Assembly (NCBI GenBank): GCA_903813345.2
Contig: CAIIXF020000006.1
Coordinates: forward strand, 29,273,936-29,337,935
From: Owenia fusiformis
Taxonomy: Eukaryota; Annelida; Polychaeta; Sabellida; Oweniidae
Direction: 5' to 3'
DNA: 64,000 bases
The notes under the pieces: generated by a model
Told to the model about the DNA's origin: nothing
What the model saw: only the letters and a program-made list of their open reading frames with translations
Database searches by the model: none
Part shown: piece after piece, positions 30,702-43,344 of the stretch
How the letters are laid out: the number at the start of each line of letters is the position of its first letter
Numbering within the stretch: position 1 is the stretch's first letter
Program-made: the position numbers and the translations under genes

Positions 30702-31464
30702 CATGAATAGCAGAATCGTGTCGTGTTTCACTATATCTCCAAGGAAAAAGCAGTTACGTACATGTTACATATGTGGACTCCTATGCAATCATAGTTTTTT
30801 ATATGTACTGAACACATCTTTTCTATTTTCAATAACTATGTGCACACCACATTATTTATCTTTTTAAATCAACTTCACCAAAACTTTTCACTGATTCAAG
30901 AAACCGGCGCATTTACATTTTACATTGATGGTGCAAATGCCATGTCGTCAAGCACCCAATCACTCTAGTTCCCTTTAAATCTCTTTTAGTGTATGAGGTA
31001 AGACACTTTGATTTGTTTTTACAACTTGAGAAACTTTTACAATGGGTGTTCACTTTTTCGACCAGCTGCAGGTTGACGTTGTGAAGTTTTTCACCACAAA
31101 CAAGCAGGGCAACCATGTACATGTTCATTCCAAATGACATTAACGGCATTCAATCATGCATCAGAAAGTCCCTTTTAAAGATTTCAAAATTTAAAGAGAG
31201 ACTTTTTCATTTAAAAGATGTTAATGGTAACTCTACTTGATTTTACCTTATCATTTGAATGATAGCAATGATGTCCATTAAAATCCGGGCCCCCAATTAT
31301 CCACAAATCTTACTAATTTTGTCTTTTCAAACATTAATGGGATACGAAAGTTCCCTTAAACTTGAATATTCATCAGTTTTAGTGACTCACTTTTCATATT
31401 ACCCTTATGTATCTGATAGTTATACAAATTAGAATATGTCCAGTAAAGAAAAATGTTACCTGCT
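30702..31464. other. No gene seen
   Basis: AT-rich. The - strand frame at 30,913-31,149 lacks a recognisable domain. Confidence 0.35.
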
Positions 31465-31695
31465 CAACACAAGAAAAGATATTTTACTTTTTGTGATTTT
31501 ACAACATGGGGTCTATGGGGAATCTCCCCGACCTAGAAGTCACATTTTCTAAGAAAATTAAATTTTCAAAGTTGATAAACTCTTTTTAAAACAACATTTC
31601 TGGATGCAATTTTACATGTAGATTCCAAATATGACATCAGTTTGACTTTTGAATTTTTAATGACGCAAATCAAGATTATTTCTACTCGCACCTAG
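31465..31695 (-). repeat. Inverted copy of the repeat at 24,745-24,975
   Basis: Reverse complement of the copy B intron repeat, with many substitutions (ggtctatggggaatctcccc; gattatttctactcgca). It is outside any gene I can call. Confidence 0.8.
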
Positions 31696-32490
31696 TCTAT
31701 AGACCAGTAAGTATGCAGAAAACAGGAATTTAGGATTCTCCAGGGAATTGGTACATCTATTTCATATCATGTGACCACGAATTAACCACTAAACATGTAG
31801 AAAATAGGAATTTAGGACTCTCCAAGGAATTAGTCCATCTATTTCATATCATTTTACCACAAATTCAACAATAAGCATGCAGAATACATACGAGGTATGT
31901 AATAATATATAGTACCGACTGCAAATAGCCTGATTGATGTGTTTTATATTTACACTTTTTTATGATCAAGTAAACATGACATTGATTTAATTGAGCAGTT
32001 CACTTTTAATGTTTTTGTCCGTATGAGTTAATTACAAAAGAAGGTTGTTGAAGATACAATTTGTCATTTATAATGAAGAAGTGTTTCATTGCTGTTAGGT
32101 TTAATATACATGTATGTACGCATCAATAAACTGTTAAACCAACTTGTTAATTTGTGAGATGAATAGGTTTAACCTAATTTTTTCTTTAAATAGTTCATTT
32201 TAATTAATTAAGACCAACAAACAGCTTTAAATGTACACAAAGAATAAAGAATAGACTAGTTTGTTTATTGCTTTCCTTGTAGTGCCAATTTTCAAATGAC
32301 ATGAAATCTACATTCAGACTTAAAAAATGAAAATGAGTTGTTTTGATTTTTAAAACTAAGATAATTTGGCAATAAATCAGAAAAAGACTGCCCCTTTCAT
32401 AAATCAAATGAATTCACGTTGAATTCAAGTTTGTTTTAGCCCAGCCTGTGAATATGTGTACAAATAGTGCTTTTGTAGTTGTGTCATTAA
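31696..32490. other. No gene seen; probable 3' flank of the FkbM fragment
   Basis: AT-rich. A sentence-like direct repeat occurs near 31,715 and 31,797 (aggaatttaggact/ttctcca.gga, then catctatttcatatcat). Any 3' UTR of the - strand exon at 32,491 would lie here. Confidence 0.4.
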
Positions 32491-32753
32491 TCATAGATTA
32501 TAAAACACAACATCTAGTCCAAGTGGAAAACTTTGAGTTTTGCCTAGGATACCCCATTCTGTGTAGTTACGTTGAGCAAAAAATCTTCGCAGTCTCTGTA
32601 GTTTTAGTGCATCTTCCTTATGACTTCCAGAGCCTGCGAACTCTACGGTAAACACTCTTATATGGATGTCATTAAATGGAATAGTGTTGAGGATAGCTTC
32701 TTCTGCTCCCTCGACATCCAATGAGAAATAGTCCACAATTGTCCATTCAAGGG
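32491..32753 (-). CDS. FkbM-family methyltransferase, terminal exon (partial or pseudogene)
   Basis: The - strand frame encodes about 87 residues with YFSLDVEGAEEAIL, the Asp-Val-Glu-Gly-x-Glu motif of the FkbM methyltransferase domain, then a TVEFAG-type strand and a C-terminal GLDVVFYNL before TGA. That is how animal FkbM / Star-like proteins usually end. A splice acceptor (TTGAAAG read on the - strand) precedes CCCTTGAATGG. The SAM-binding first half should be upstream, above 32,753. Only disordered fragments of it may be present at 33,061-33,190, so the gene is probably broken, or its other exons lie further away beyond NELFB sequence, which is unlikely. FkbM enzymes transfer a methyl group from SAM to an oxygen; the substrate here is unknown. 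Confidence 0.65.
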
Positions 32754-33060
32754 CTTTCAAAATTGTAGCAAATGGAAAGCATGGTTTGTTAATTTAAAAA
32801 CATACGGGATTGTTCGAATGCGTATTTATTAATATATATGCTTTAAATCATATATTTTATTTTTTTAAATTATACAATTCAACTGATCTGCTCCGGTTAC
32901 GTTCCCAGCTCCGGTTACGTTCCTAAGTAATATTTTTAAAACTTTTTTTTAAATTAAACAAATCAGAGTCGTGTGAATCAGAAATAACAGAATTATTCAA
33001 AAGTATAAGGACTATTCTGTACTTTTTTTAAAAGTCTATACTTAAATGTTGTGAAAAGTT

Positions 33061-33193
33061 ATAATCGAAAAACCATCTTTCGGAGTAAAGTCCGTCTGCG
33101 CCGATTTCAATAACTTCGTACTTGATCAGAACTGGGTTCCAACAGAATTCCTACAAACTCATGAATGAAATAGTTATTGCATGGAATACTTAC
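33061..33193 (-). pseudogene. Possible FkbM N-terminal fragments in swapped order
   Basis: On the - strand two frames in succession read FVGILLEPSSDQ and then VIEIGADGLYSERWFFDYNF. Both resemble pieces of the FkbM N-terminal half (an E-I-G-x-x-D-G motif, then W/F-x-G-I-L-L-E-P), but in family members the second precedes the first. This could be a rearranged relic or chance. Confidence 0.25.
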
Positions 33194-33484
33194 TTTTGTC
33201 AAAATCAAAATAGAACTCTAGTTAAAAAATATATTGATCTAAATTATTGCAATTTCTTAGTAAAATGTCGTTCTCCGGTACGTTGCCAAACTTATTCGAT
33301 GGTACCCCGTGATTGATACATTTCAAATAGCATGATAAAACATAACGTTACGCACACCATTAATCTAAATGATAGTTCCAAACTGTTAACTGATTTCATT
33401 TTATACTTTTTCCTGTATTGTAATTACTGTTCTTAATTCGCACGGGTATTTCAGCTTTACCTGTTGATTAGCTAGCAATACACA

Positions 33485-33665
33485 CTTTGACAGTAAAACA
33501 TGCCAAGTTGAACACCTCCAAAATTGAACACCTTTGTTAGTGGAACACATTCCAGTCTAGTCACCTATTGACTTAATGTTAATTGGACCTCTTTGTATGG
33601 AACATCTCCAAAGTGGAACGTTTTTTAGTGAAACCAACGATGTTCCATTTACACAGGTATTACTG
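33485..33665. mobile_element. acagtaaaac / gttttactgt hairpin element, copy 1
   Basis: Starts gacagtaaaacatgcc and contains several gaacacctccaaa and gtggaacat words. The right end is near acaggtattactgta. Related copies are at 41,010-41,189, 50,714-50,896 and 54,105-54,315. Confidence 0.65.
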
Positions 33666-33994
33666 TATTTTGTTTCTGCTTCATTTGATGAGTTGATATC
33701 TATGAGATTTCAAACAACCTGGATGATATTTATCTTCTGCACAAACATAAGTTCATCATCTTGTTAGGGAATTAGGGAAATGCAAACCAATGTAAATGTA
33801 ATTAAAAACTCCACACTTCAGATGAAGGTTATTTTTATCCTTGTATGTGTACAAGGATTAATAGTTTTTGTCAACCTTGTTTTTTAAATTAATGACTGGC
33901 TCAAATAAATGGTATAAACTGTACGTTATTTATGTATTTATGATAGGGTCAAGTTATGCATGTATTTCATACCTACTGAGGTTTCAGGTACATA

Positions 33995-34770
33995 ACGAGC
34001 GGGAATATATAGTGTATCTAGGGACCGGGATGGATACACGCTGTATCCATCCCGGTTCAGCTCCCGAAAAAACAAATATAATTTTTTTTTCAATTTTTTT
34101 TTTAAGAATTGTCAAAAAAATATTTCACATTTTTTCAAATTATTTTTCAAAATTATTTTTTACATTTTATTTTTTCACATTTTTGAAAATCTCGCAAACT
34201 TTAAGACCAAAAAACCGCCTAGTACCTTAAGTTTGTTTTGGAATTTTGGATCTTTGTAAGGTACATGTATGATGTACCTAGAACCCCAGTAGGTATGAAA
34301 TACATCTGTTATGTACGGTCGGTTTTGATGCGGTCCCTCGGGAGATACACACATTTCCCTTGGGATAAACCCTGTATCCAAAACCTCCCAGTACATAACC
34401 CTTATATATATCATGCATATATAAGGGTTATGCACTGGAAGGTTTTGGATACAGGGAATATCCCGAGGGATATACAATATATCTTCCCGAGGGACCGAAA
34501 GTACCGAGGGAAGATGTATTGTATATCCCAAGGGATATTCCATGTATCCAAACCGACCGTGCAATACTGGTGTATCTCATACTTTTTTAAACTTTTTAAA
34601 ACTTTTTTAAACTTTTGAAAAATTCCCGGGAGCGGGATGGATATATTATATCTGCCCGCATTTGGCCTGGAGCGGGACATATACAATATATCCTGCCCGC
34701 TCCTCAGATATGATATATATATTCCTGAGTGATATCTACCCCAAACCCACTTAAGTATGAGATACATTGT
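33995..34770. repeat. Clustered palindromic gatatac/gtatatc words
   Basis: Contains gggatggatacac and its inverse tgtatccatccc side by side. Further on, tataagggttatgcactgga and its complement and several cccgagggatatacaatata segments occur in both orientations. Long frames on both strands arise from this symmetry. Similar words occur at 45,260-45,340 and in the metX-like intron at 60,380-61,110, so the family is dispersed. No clean outer termini are identified. Confidence 0.55.
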
Positions 34771-35618
34771 TATATATACAAAATATTATTACCACCTTGC
34801 CAGGCCAGTTCTACGTTGGTACGTTTATGGAGCTCCTCCGCACCCAATATTTAGAGGGGGCTCATATCTGAAAAACATTTCCGAATTTTTATAAAATCAC
34901 ACAGATACTGCCTGGCTTCCAAGATGCAAAAATAATTTGTATAGATAGTGTACCTTGAACACCATTTTTTATGAATGCTGGGGACTCAGTATTAAAAGGA
35001 TAATTTCAAAATATATAGGTCTGGGAAAGGTTTAAGGCACACTGCGTCGCTATAGAATGAATTGCGCTACTATTTTCACAATTGTATTGATATTTGGTGT
35101 CAAATACACATATCTTGGTATATTTGAAGTCCCAAAACGGCTTAGTTTCAGAAATATCCCAAATTTAAATTCAAAAATGACCGTTCAGCTCCGCACCCTC
35201 CGCTCATTTGCTCCGCACCCAATATTTCCCACAGGCTCTGTCTGCATAGGGTGATAGAGGGTAAATAAGTATTGAGTCCTATGCCTGGTTCTTAGAAGAA
35301 TATTCATCTTGACATTATGTATCTCTTCAACCATCAATAAAAATGAATAGGGATGCTGGTACAAAACAAATGTATGACAAGACAGTATAAATTCTAAGCA
35401 CAGAAACATTCCCGGGGGAAATTATTTATATGTTTTTTCCTTCAGTGTAGAATGCTTCGCCAAAAATTTGCCATATGCCCTAAAACCGGAAGTGAGTTCA
35501 AATTTTGTTTTTTACTAAATCCTTCACTTTCACATCATTATATCATGTAGTAAGTATTAAACTATATTCATATGGACTTTAAGGAACTCTAATATCAACA
35601 AAGAAACGGAATATTTCC
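34771..35618. other. No gene seen; 17-base direct repeat
   Basis: ctccgcacccaatattt occurs at 34,836 and 35,211, bracketing about 375 bases, perhaps an insertion with a long duplication or a repeat remnant. No supported frame. Confidence 0.4.
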
Positions 35619-36444
35619 TTAAGGTACAGCTGGAAAGTAACATTTTGGTAAAAAATTGCTATACCTGCACATGTTATTTTCTGGTACAAAATAAAGTATG
35701 AAGGCATGTGTCAATTTCCTTGCTTTTTTCAGGAAAGTATCATTACATTGTCTTCTTTTAGAATATCTGGTAGGTGTTCAATGGGAACTCCAGGAAATAC
35801 TGATATTTCACGCTTTCTATTTTTCCAAATTTTCTTTCAAAGTTTCCAGACAACACAGAAGCTTCCATTGACCTGTTTCCAGATATTCTAAAAGTAAACA
35901 GTGTTATGATACTTTCCTGAAAAAAGCAAGGAAATACACACATGACTTCATACTTAATTTTGTACCAGAAAATAACATGTGCAGGTATAGCAATTTTTTA
36001 GCAAAATGTTACTTTCCAGCTGAACCTTAGGTCAGGGTGCATGTTCGGAATTTTGCTGCAACCCTCAATAGGTCACAATGTTATTTTTCAAATTTGAATC
36101 ACTTCCCCACAGTATCTACATCTCTCACTTTGGCGCAACGTGTGCGCTAATGTCCTAGAAAAGAATGTAAAGAAGAATGTTTTGATAAAATGTATAAAAA
36201 AACAGTGAAAAAATTCTGAAAATTTTCAGAAAAATTTTTCACTGAATTTTCTCGTATTTTATTGGTAAGGTAGACATTTTACTAAACAAATCTTCTCACC
36301 AGTTTTGTTAGGCACATAATTGCACCTCTTATGCAAAACTGGAAGATGTAGACAATGTGTGGAAGGAGTGATTCCTGTTTGAAAAATAACATGCGATTCA
36401 ATTGGGGAATACAGAAAAATTCCGAACATGCACCCTGGCCTTAT
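35619..36444. mobile_element. Paired TTAA-flanked hairpin elements, copy 2
   Basis: Same two hairpins, order and orientation as 8,258-9,086: ggtacagctggaaagtaac to ccagctgaacc, then ggtcagggtgcatg to catgcaccctggcc. The left TTAA is intact. The middle site has decayed to ttaggt and the right one to TTAT, so this copy is older. Confidence 0.8.
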
Positions 36445-36599
36445 ATACCAGATTTCACAAATTTTCTTACAGTTTGTGACTTTGGTGTCATGTCATAGAT
36501 GATAGGGCTTAAGTTGCAGAAAGTATGATGGTTTTCGTGAAAAATAATCATTTTTTTCCAAGAAATTGTCGTGCTTTCTAGAAGCTTTGAGAAGTTTTA

Positions 36600-36871
36600 G
36601 ACTGTGTTCAGACGAAATGTTGAGACGTAGTGATACTAGAGAGCTCTAGAGGTATATCTGCATGGTATGGTCAATATTTCCATGAAAGGGAAAGGACCTT
36701 ATTCTGTCAAAACATCGAAATAAATGAGTACTTACAAATCTCCCGCCGAAAATATTTGGTATACCGTCGTAAACTTCCGGTGTTACGACGTATAAGAGAA
36801 TGGGGTGTGGTCATTGTAATCATAGGCTTTGTCTTGATTCATATTTCTTCATCCTTCTGTCTTCAATTCAG
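36600..36871 (+). promoter_or_regulatory. Candidate NELFB promoter and non-coding first exon
   Basis: acttccggtg (36,773), an ETS-type site common in housekeeping promoters, and tctcccgccg (36,740), E2F-like, lie about 100 bases before a strong donor, TTCAG|GTAAGA at 36,872. The first coding exon of NELFB starts only 3 bases after a TTTCAG acceptor (37,702), which requires an upstream non-coding exon. This segment is the best candidate. No TATA box. Transcript ends are not visible from sequence. Confidence 0.45.
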
Positions 36872-36895
36872 GTAAGAATCAGATTCAAACTATTT

Positions 36896-37410
36896 CAGGG
36901 CTTGCATTAACGGCGTCCCGTACATGTTAAGGACTCAAAAATAATTTGGAGGACGCAAAAATTGAAAATATTTCCGTTTTTTGGACGCAAATTTTTTTTA
37001 GGTCAACACTACAATGTGTTTTAAACGATACCTAACAAAAACAAATAATTATGATCTCTTACCTTTATTTGAATCGTAAATAAGGCTCAACATGTTGAAT
37101 ATTTACAAATAATCATGATTCTCTCAAATTTTTTCGACTTTGTTTATTTTTAGATTTGAAACCATGACACGCCACAGTTTTTCCTATTCAGAAACAAATA
37201 TTAGGTTATTCATGAAATAAAATGTATTCATTGTCGAATGAACAAACATGCCTTTATTCAGTCCGTACTTAATGTTTACTTCCGTTTTAAATTCGCGGCA
37301 AGAAATCAAAAACTGAAAAATAAGGGACACACTTTTTTTTCAAAGGACACACTTTTAAAAAAAATTGCATCCTTGGGACTCACAAATTTTCTAACCTAAT
37401 GCAAGCGCTG
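36896..37410. mobile_element. MITE in the NELFB 5' UTR intron, cagggcttgcatta termini
   Basis: The left end cagggcttgcattaacg is inverted at the right as taatgcaagcgctg. The inner arms share ggactcaaaaataa / ggactcacaaattt-like words. It lies between the candidate first exon and the coding start of NELFB. Confidence 0.7.
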
Positions 37411-37705
37411 TATTTACATGTTCAGTTACCAGTGTAACAATACACGCATTTATATACAATTTGCTTCCAATTTACTTCCAATATTTCTTACAGTGGGGCA
37501 ATGTTGTCAATGTAGGTAATTGTTGGACACTCAGTGCATGAGGTCATTTGTCCAACAAAATTCAAGGAAAAGTACTTCATGTACACATTCCAAGAAAAAA
37601 TTTATTTTGTACTTTTTCATTTTTGAATACTCTTCCTTCGGAAGGGGTCAAAATAAGACATTTTACTACTGTAACACAGTTATCTTTTACTCTTTGTTTC
37701 AGATA

Positions 37706-40700
37706 ATGTCAAACCTTGAAGAGTTAGGGTTTCCTGGCAGTGCTGCATTGAGAGATGCACTTACTAGTTGTGCTGACCCTCTACAAGCAATAGAGACGTT
37801 TCAGGTCGAAAATGGTAAGGTCATCAACCACAACAAACAAGTATGGTAACACTGTACTGCCATAGATACTAGTATTCCGTAATTCCGCGGCGTGGACGGA
37901 ATTTGACAAAACTTCAATTTTTTGCAGAATCCCTGATTTTCATGAAAATCCTGCGGAATTACCAGAATTTCCAGAAATTACATATTTTACGATCTCCTAC
38001 CTTTGCGGGGTATTGGAAGAGTGTCTGTTTATGTCCAACAATCAATCATTATTGAGTACAAGTACGATTTCTCCTTGAAATTCAACATTCTATCACGTTT
38101 AAATTCGCTAAAGCGAATTCGCTAATGACGCGCAGTTCTTACCTAGAAAGTAGCTGACTTCCGTTTCCGTTTTCTACGTCAATTTTCATCATTTTAAAAA
38201 ATTGCAGAATTTGGACTATTTTTGAAAATTTGTGCAGAATTTCGATTTTCTCCTTGCAGAATTTGCTTTTTTTCTTGCAGAATTTTTTGCAGAATTTTGA
38301 TTTTTTTCATGCAGAAAACTAGTATCTGTGTACTGCACTGTACTGTAAATATCAAGAAACAAATATAAATAGAAATTTATTTGAACTGATTGCTCGTGAC
38401 CAACTATTTAATGCATTCTTTTGATGTTATGGCACCTCAAATTTGCCATACTAAATTTCAGAGTCAACATTTAGTGTGCTTTAAAGGGAAGCATAAATTC
38501 AATATGATTTTGAAAATGATTTTTAAGCTCATTATTTGACAGTTACATTTCACTGGCTTCCAGGTATCCTTTTGCCATCTTTGCGACCATCTCTCCCATT
38601 TTTGGACCTCCATGGAGTAAAACGATTGGAATTTCATACCTCCATTATGGAAGAGCTCCGGGAGCGTCTGATTCAACAAGTAACAACATTAAGTCAGAAT
38701 GAGTCGAAAGGCAACCAAAAGATTCTGAATGAGCTTCTGGAGAAAAGTTTTCCTGTAATAAAATCAAAGACAATGCGCCCCGTTGTCATGGCAGTTATGA
38801 AACACATCCCAAAAATCAAACAAGAATATTTGAAAAAGATAATGGAAGATGATGAACTGTATAAAGAAAGTAGTACGGAAGTTAAACGCCAAATATGGCA
38901 AGACAATCAAGCCTTATTTGGTGATGAAGTGTCTCCCTTGTTATCAAAATATATAGAAGACAAAGAACATGCCATATATGGACATGAAAATGAAATGGCA
39001 GGACTTTTTACGCCATCTCCAAAAAATCGCCGCCAAATGGAAGTAATTCGAAAACTGGTGCATATGGTAGGGCGTAATGTCAAACTTTACGATATGGTAT
39101 TACAGTTTCTCCGAACATTGTACTTGCGTACAAGGAATATTCATTATTGCACATTACGTGCTGAAATTCTAATGGCACTCCATGATGGAGAAGTTACAGA
39201 AATATGCAATATTGATCCCTGTCGTAAATTCACATGGTGTCTTGATGCTTGTATCAGAGAACGATTTGTTGACGAGAAGAGGGCTAAAGAACTTCAAGGT
39301 TTTTTAGATGGGGTCAGGAAAGGACAAGAACAAGTTTTAGGGTAAGCAAGCATCAATATAATTATGTCATAAATCATTGAACTTACAAAATTATGCTCAC
39401 ACTCAAATGTTTATATTTTTTATTTTGAGTAGGTTTATTTCTTTCATTCTGCAGAGAATCACAGAAAAATTTAATTTCGGCCTTTTGCACAATGGACTAC
39501 TTCTAGAAAAATAGTGAAAATATCAACAAGTGCCATATTTTGAGCTGAGCTTCCAAAAAATAAAAGACAGCAGATTTAAATTATATTTGAAATTAAATGA
39601 ACAGTAAATATAAGGCACAAAGTGCAATATGTGAAAACAAAGTTGCATTCTTCTCTTAACTTGACCTCAGTCTTAAACACCATTATTTTAATCTTTCTCA
39701 TTCATCTCGTATGTTTTATTTGGCAAAACTACATCTATGCATAAACCTGTAAAAATCATGAAAAACTTCATGCAAATAAAGTTTGATAGGGATATATAGA
39801 CCAGTGCAGCCCTCCATCTGACCATCCATCTCTTAGTTTAATCCGTCAATCTATCTGATTTGCTAATTGATGAAATTTCTCTATCGAATGATTTATCTGC
39901 TTTCAGTGACCTGTCGATGATCCTATGTGATCCATTTGCGGTGAACACAATCTGTCTATCCACCATAAAGTGTCTTCAGCACTGTGTCAATGTTGACATG
40001 CTCCCTCGGGTAAGCTCTGAACATTTTGTAATTTTGAAATCCTATGTACTTCTCTCCAGTAAATTGAAGTTACCAAGCAAAGCAAGACTCAGTTAAGAAT
40101 TTGAAAATTACCTTGCATCAAGTTGAAAGATTAGAAAATAACAAAATCCTCAACTCAAAAAAGTTCCTGGGGAGAGCATTGTAAAGTTCCATGCATTTGA
40201 TATTAATTTATATATTTGGTGCTATTTTCTGATTCAGGAGAATGGTGAGCTGATCCTACTACTGAGAATGTTGTCTCTGGGACTTGGTGCTTGGGATATG
40301 ATTGACAGTCAAGATTTCAAGGAACCCAAACTGGTAAGACCCTAATACTAGGATAAAAATATGTTAATGAAGCTGATCTGAATAATTAAAATAATCCCTC
40401 AGTATATTGAAAATGGTCAATACTCTATATACTGGTACATGCACTTACGATGCATTTGTGTACACTGTAAAGATTGGATCTGTTTTGCATCCATTTGAGC
40501 CTCTTGTGTTCCTCTAAACTAAAATTCCATTGAAACCTATGGGTCACATTCATTAAAATTGATCATGTAACATTAATTTATTCTGAATTGTAGGACAGCT
40601 TACTGATCCTGAAGTTCTTACCAGCCGTAGTAACAATGATGGTGGACGATCAACTTAACACAGTTATAACTAAAATCTCAGATAATGCCAAAATTGTCAC

Positions 40701-42997
40701 CTCCTCTCCAGGAGAGTTCTTCTCAATGTATTTGCGCCAGAATGCTGTGGCAAGTACAATGTTGCTGCATTATGCTTTGCTTGTGTCAAGGCAGAAAGAC
40801 AAGGTATACACTATATAAACTATGTACACTATATACACTGTACACTATATAAGTTCTTATGTTGAAATTCTGAATGAGAAAAGTTAAGAATTAATCTCCC
40901 TGTTTTTCATTATTTTAGAAAATCTCAGAACTTTTATGCAATGCCTTTAATGTTATTCTTGATTTTCTGCAAATTGCAAAATAACTCTATTTTATATTTC
41001 CTTAATATAGTGGAGTAAAATTTGTAAATTCGAAAACCTCTCAAATCTGAACACCTCTAAATGGAAATGCTTTTCTTCAGTCCCATTTTCAATCTGCAAT
41101 ATGTTGAAAACCTCAAAGTGTGAACACCTGCAAATCTGAACACTTTTGGCCAGTCACAGTGGAGTTCAGATGAGACAGGTTTTACTGTACATGTGTTTCT
41201 TACAGGCTGCAGTAGAGAAGGTCATGCCCTACTTAGGTCAATGTGAAAATGATCGTGGCTACGAAGATACATTTCTACACGCATTTGTTGCTAATCTTAT
41301 CTCCATGTCTGAAGAGTTCCAAGATGCAGAATTCATGAATATGGTCATAGATGATTTCTTCATGGTATGCTATTTAAAATGATTTTCTTTTTTAAACTAA
41401 TTTATAATTTGAAAGTACATGTACTTGTTAATTGAAATGTTATAATGCCTGGTATTCGGAATCATGCAAACATATTCCAAACTAAATACTTGTTCAACTG
41501 TGTTGATGGAAAACCAATTAGAAACCAGGTCATATTGACACAGTAGGAAGCAAGACTTACATGAATTTCATGATTTGGGTTAAAAATGAAAATGGATTCA
41601 TGAAATAAATGCAGCAAATGAATAGAAAGCTAGGATTTCAGCCAGTATTTTTACCTAAGCTTCATGTTCTTGCAGGCCTCTCTATCAAAGGAAAATGTCT
41701 TCAGGCACATGCTGCGTCTTCTCTGGCATATTCACTTTAGGATACCTCCAGCTAAGCTAGATGCTACCCTCTCTGCACTGGAACCCACAAGTCAGGTGAG
41801 GAATGAGGGTCATTTTTCAGTTACTGTACTCCTGGTATTTTTCGCGTGCGATTTAGTTTCACGCTTTTCACGATTGTGGTAAAATCTCGAAAATTAATCT
41901 TCCCGAAATTGTCAATTAAATCCCCAGGGATTTGTGAATTTTTTTATTACCTGGGACTCCATTGCACTTCATGTTTTGTAAAATGTTTGTAAAAGTTTTT
42001 AGGTGATAAATGGGATACTTTGTAACAATGTCTGTTACAATGGCTTACTAGAACAAATAAACCATAACATTACGATGCAATAGAGGTTAAGGTGCAGCGT
42101 GTCGTTGACCAAGATGACATAGTAGTACGTGTACTTAGTTCAATTCACGAAACTTAATAGCTGCGAAATTCTGTTTTCTCAAAAATCGCGAAATTATAAC
42201 TCGCGAAATTAACCGGGAGTACAGTATCATGGTTTTAAAGGAAGACTATATGATAGACATTTCGAACATGCACTACATGCATTTAAAAATGATTTTGTTG
42301 TTTCACGAAAAGAATATCCTATGATTTTCAAGAAAGGTATCCATCCGCATTTTGAAAAACTTTTTTACTTATTTCAACTACCATATCCTCTTTATTAAAC
42401 GCAGTGGAGCTCCTAATAGAGAGGTTTCAAATGTCAAAATTTGACATTTGTCAAAATTACTGTGACAGTACAATCATGGTTGAGGGCTATATTTTGAGTT
42501 GGTACGCACACTCAGGGATGCCTGATTGCCAAAGGCAGCGCATCGCGGGGGGTCCGGGGGTATGCTCCCCCGTGAATTTTTTTCAAGGGCGTTATTTGAT
42601 GCAATCTAAGCGCTTTTATCAACTTTAAATGTTGACAATGGTTAAAATACAGATACGGTAGGAAGCATCAATAATTTCGCAAATAAATTAATGCATTTTA
42701 ACACATTTTTAATTTTTTTCAAATTCATTTGGTACATGTACGCCTGTGCGTATTTTGCGTAATAGGCCCATGACAATGTCATGTATACTGGCATAAGCGT
42801 TGGACTGTGTACTCTATCTAAATATACATTCTCTTATTTTTCAGCATAGCGAAGCAGTACATAATGTATACAGATCATTAATGGAGAGAGTAGCTAGCTA
42901 CCAGCCAAGTCCCGTAGCAGTCATTGAGAAACTAGACTCCCCTTTACTCAGTGTTCCTGCGCCTACCCCTGGACCCATGACACCCATGTACAATTAG
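37706..42997 (+). CDS. NELFB: Negative elongation factor subunit B (NELF-B/COBRA1)
   Basis: NELF-B is a nuclear HEAT-like repeat subunit of the NELF complex, which with DSIF holds RNA polymerase II in promoter-proximal pause. Exons are 37706-37814, 38564-39341, 39907-40009, 40238-40333, 40594-40803, 41206-41364, 41676-41795 and 42845-42997. All have GT/AG borders and compatible phases, giving 576 codons (575 residues), close to the roughly 580 of vertebrate NELF-B. Recognisable segments are MSNLEELGFPGSAALRDALT at the N terminus, LPFLDLHGVKRLEFH and the long helical exon 2, then YLRTRNIHYCTLRAEILMAL and DPCRKFTWCLDACIRERFVD, and a Pro-rich C terminus (PAPTPGPMTPMYN). The ATG lies 3 bases inside its exon, implying a non-coding first exon upstream. 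Introns hold MITEs but the coding frame is intact. It converges on the flower gene. Confidence 0.95.
37864..38327. mobile_element. MITE in NELFB intron 1, agatactagt termini
   Basis: The ends agatactagt and actagtatct are exact inverted repeats. The interior repeats gcagaatttt-like words, more densely toward the right. It is wholly intronic. Confidence 0.65.
41010..41189. mobile_element. acagtaaaac / gttttactgt hairpin element, copy 2
   Basis: Contains gaacacctctaaatgg and gaacacctgcaaatctgaac, and ends gacaggttttactgta. The end lies only about 16 bases before the acceptor of NELFB exon 6, so the element supplies part of the upstream splice region. Confidence 0.65.
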
Positions 42998-43130
42998 ACT
43001 CCATTATTCAGCATTTTTGCCCCTGGAGGTCAGTTGATAATATCAAGAGACTGTTCCAAAACATCTAACATGAATCAGTACTGATGGAAATTGCAAGTAG
43101 TTGCAAGTGGTCAAGTTCAGTAGCAGATTA

Positions 43131-43214
43131 CAGGCCCGTAGCCAGAGGGGGAGCTGGGGGAGCGAGCTCCCCCCTGGAAAAAAGCTCCCCTCCTGGTAAA
43201 AGCTGGCTACAGGC
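43131..43214. mobile_element. caggcccgtagcc element, copy 1 (short)
   Basis: The left end caggcccgtagcc and right end ggctacaggc surround a purine-rich gggggagc stretch and its complement. Four longer relatives are at 45,376, 53,174, 55,645 and 56,816. Confidence 0.7.
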
Positions 43215-43344
43215 AAGGATTACTACTTTTGCATTGTGGTTTCATGCCCTGCTTATGTACAGTTACAGTTATACCATACTGCTTATGCTATTGCAATCAT
43301 CACTAATGTGATGTATGTTTCTATCTAAATCATGGCTTCAGGAA

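Noticed and set aside
34175-34767. Long frames on both strands around 34,200-34,770
   Set aside because: They are mirror images produced by palindromic gatatac words.
36630-36875. 81-residue frame upstream of NELFB as a membrane protein
   Set aside because: It overlaps the likely NELFB promoter and first exon and ends at a strong donor. A non-coding exon is the simpler reading.
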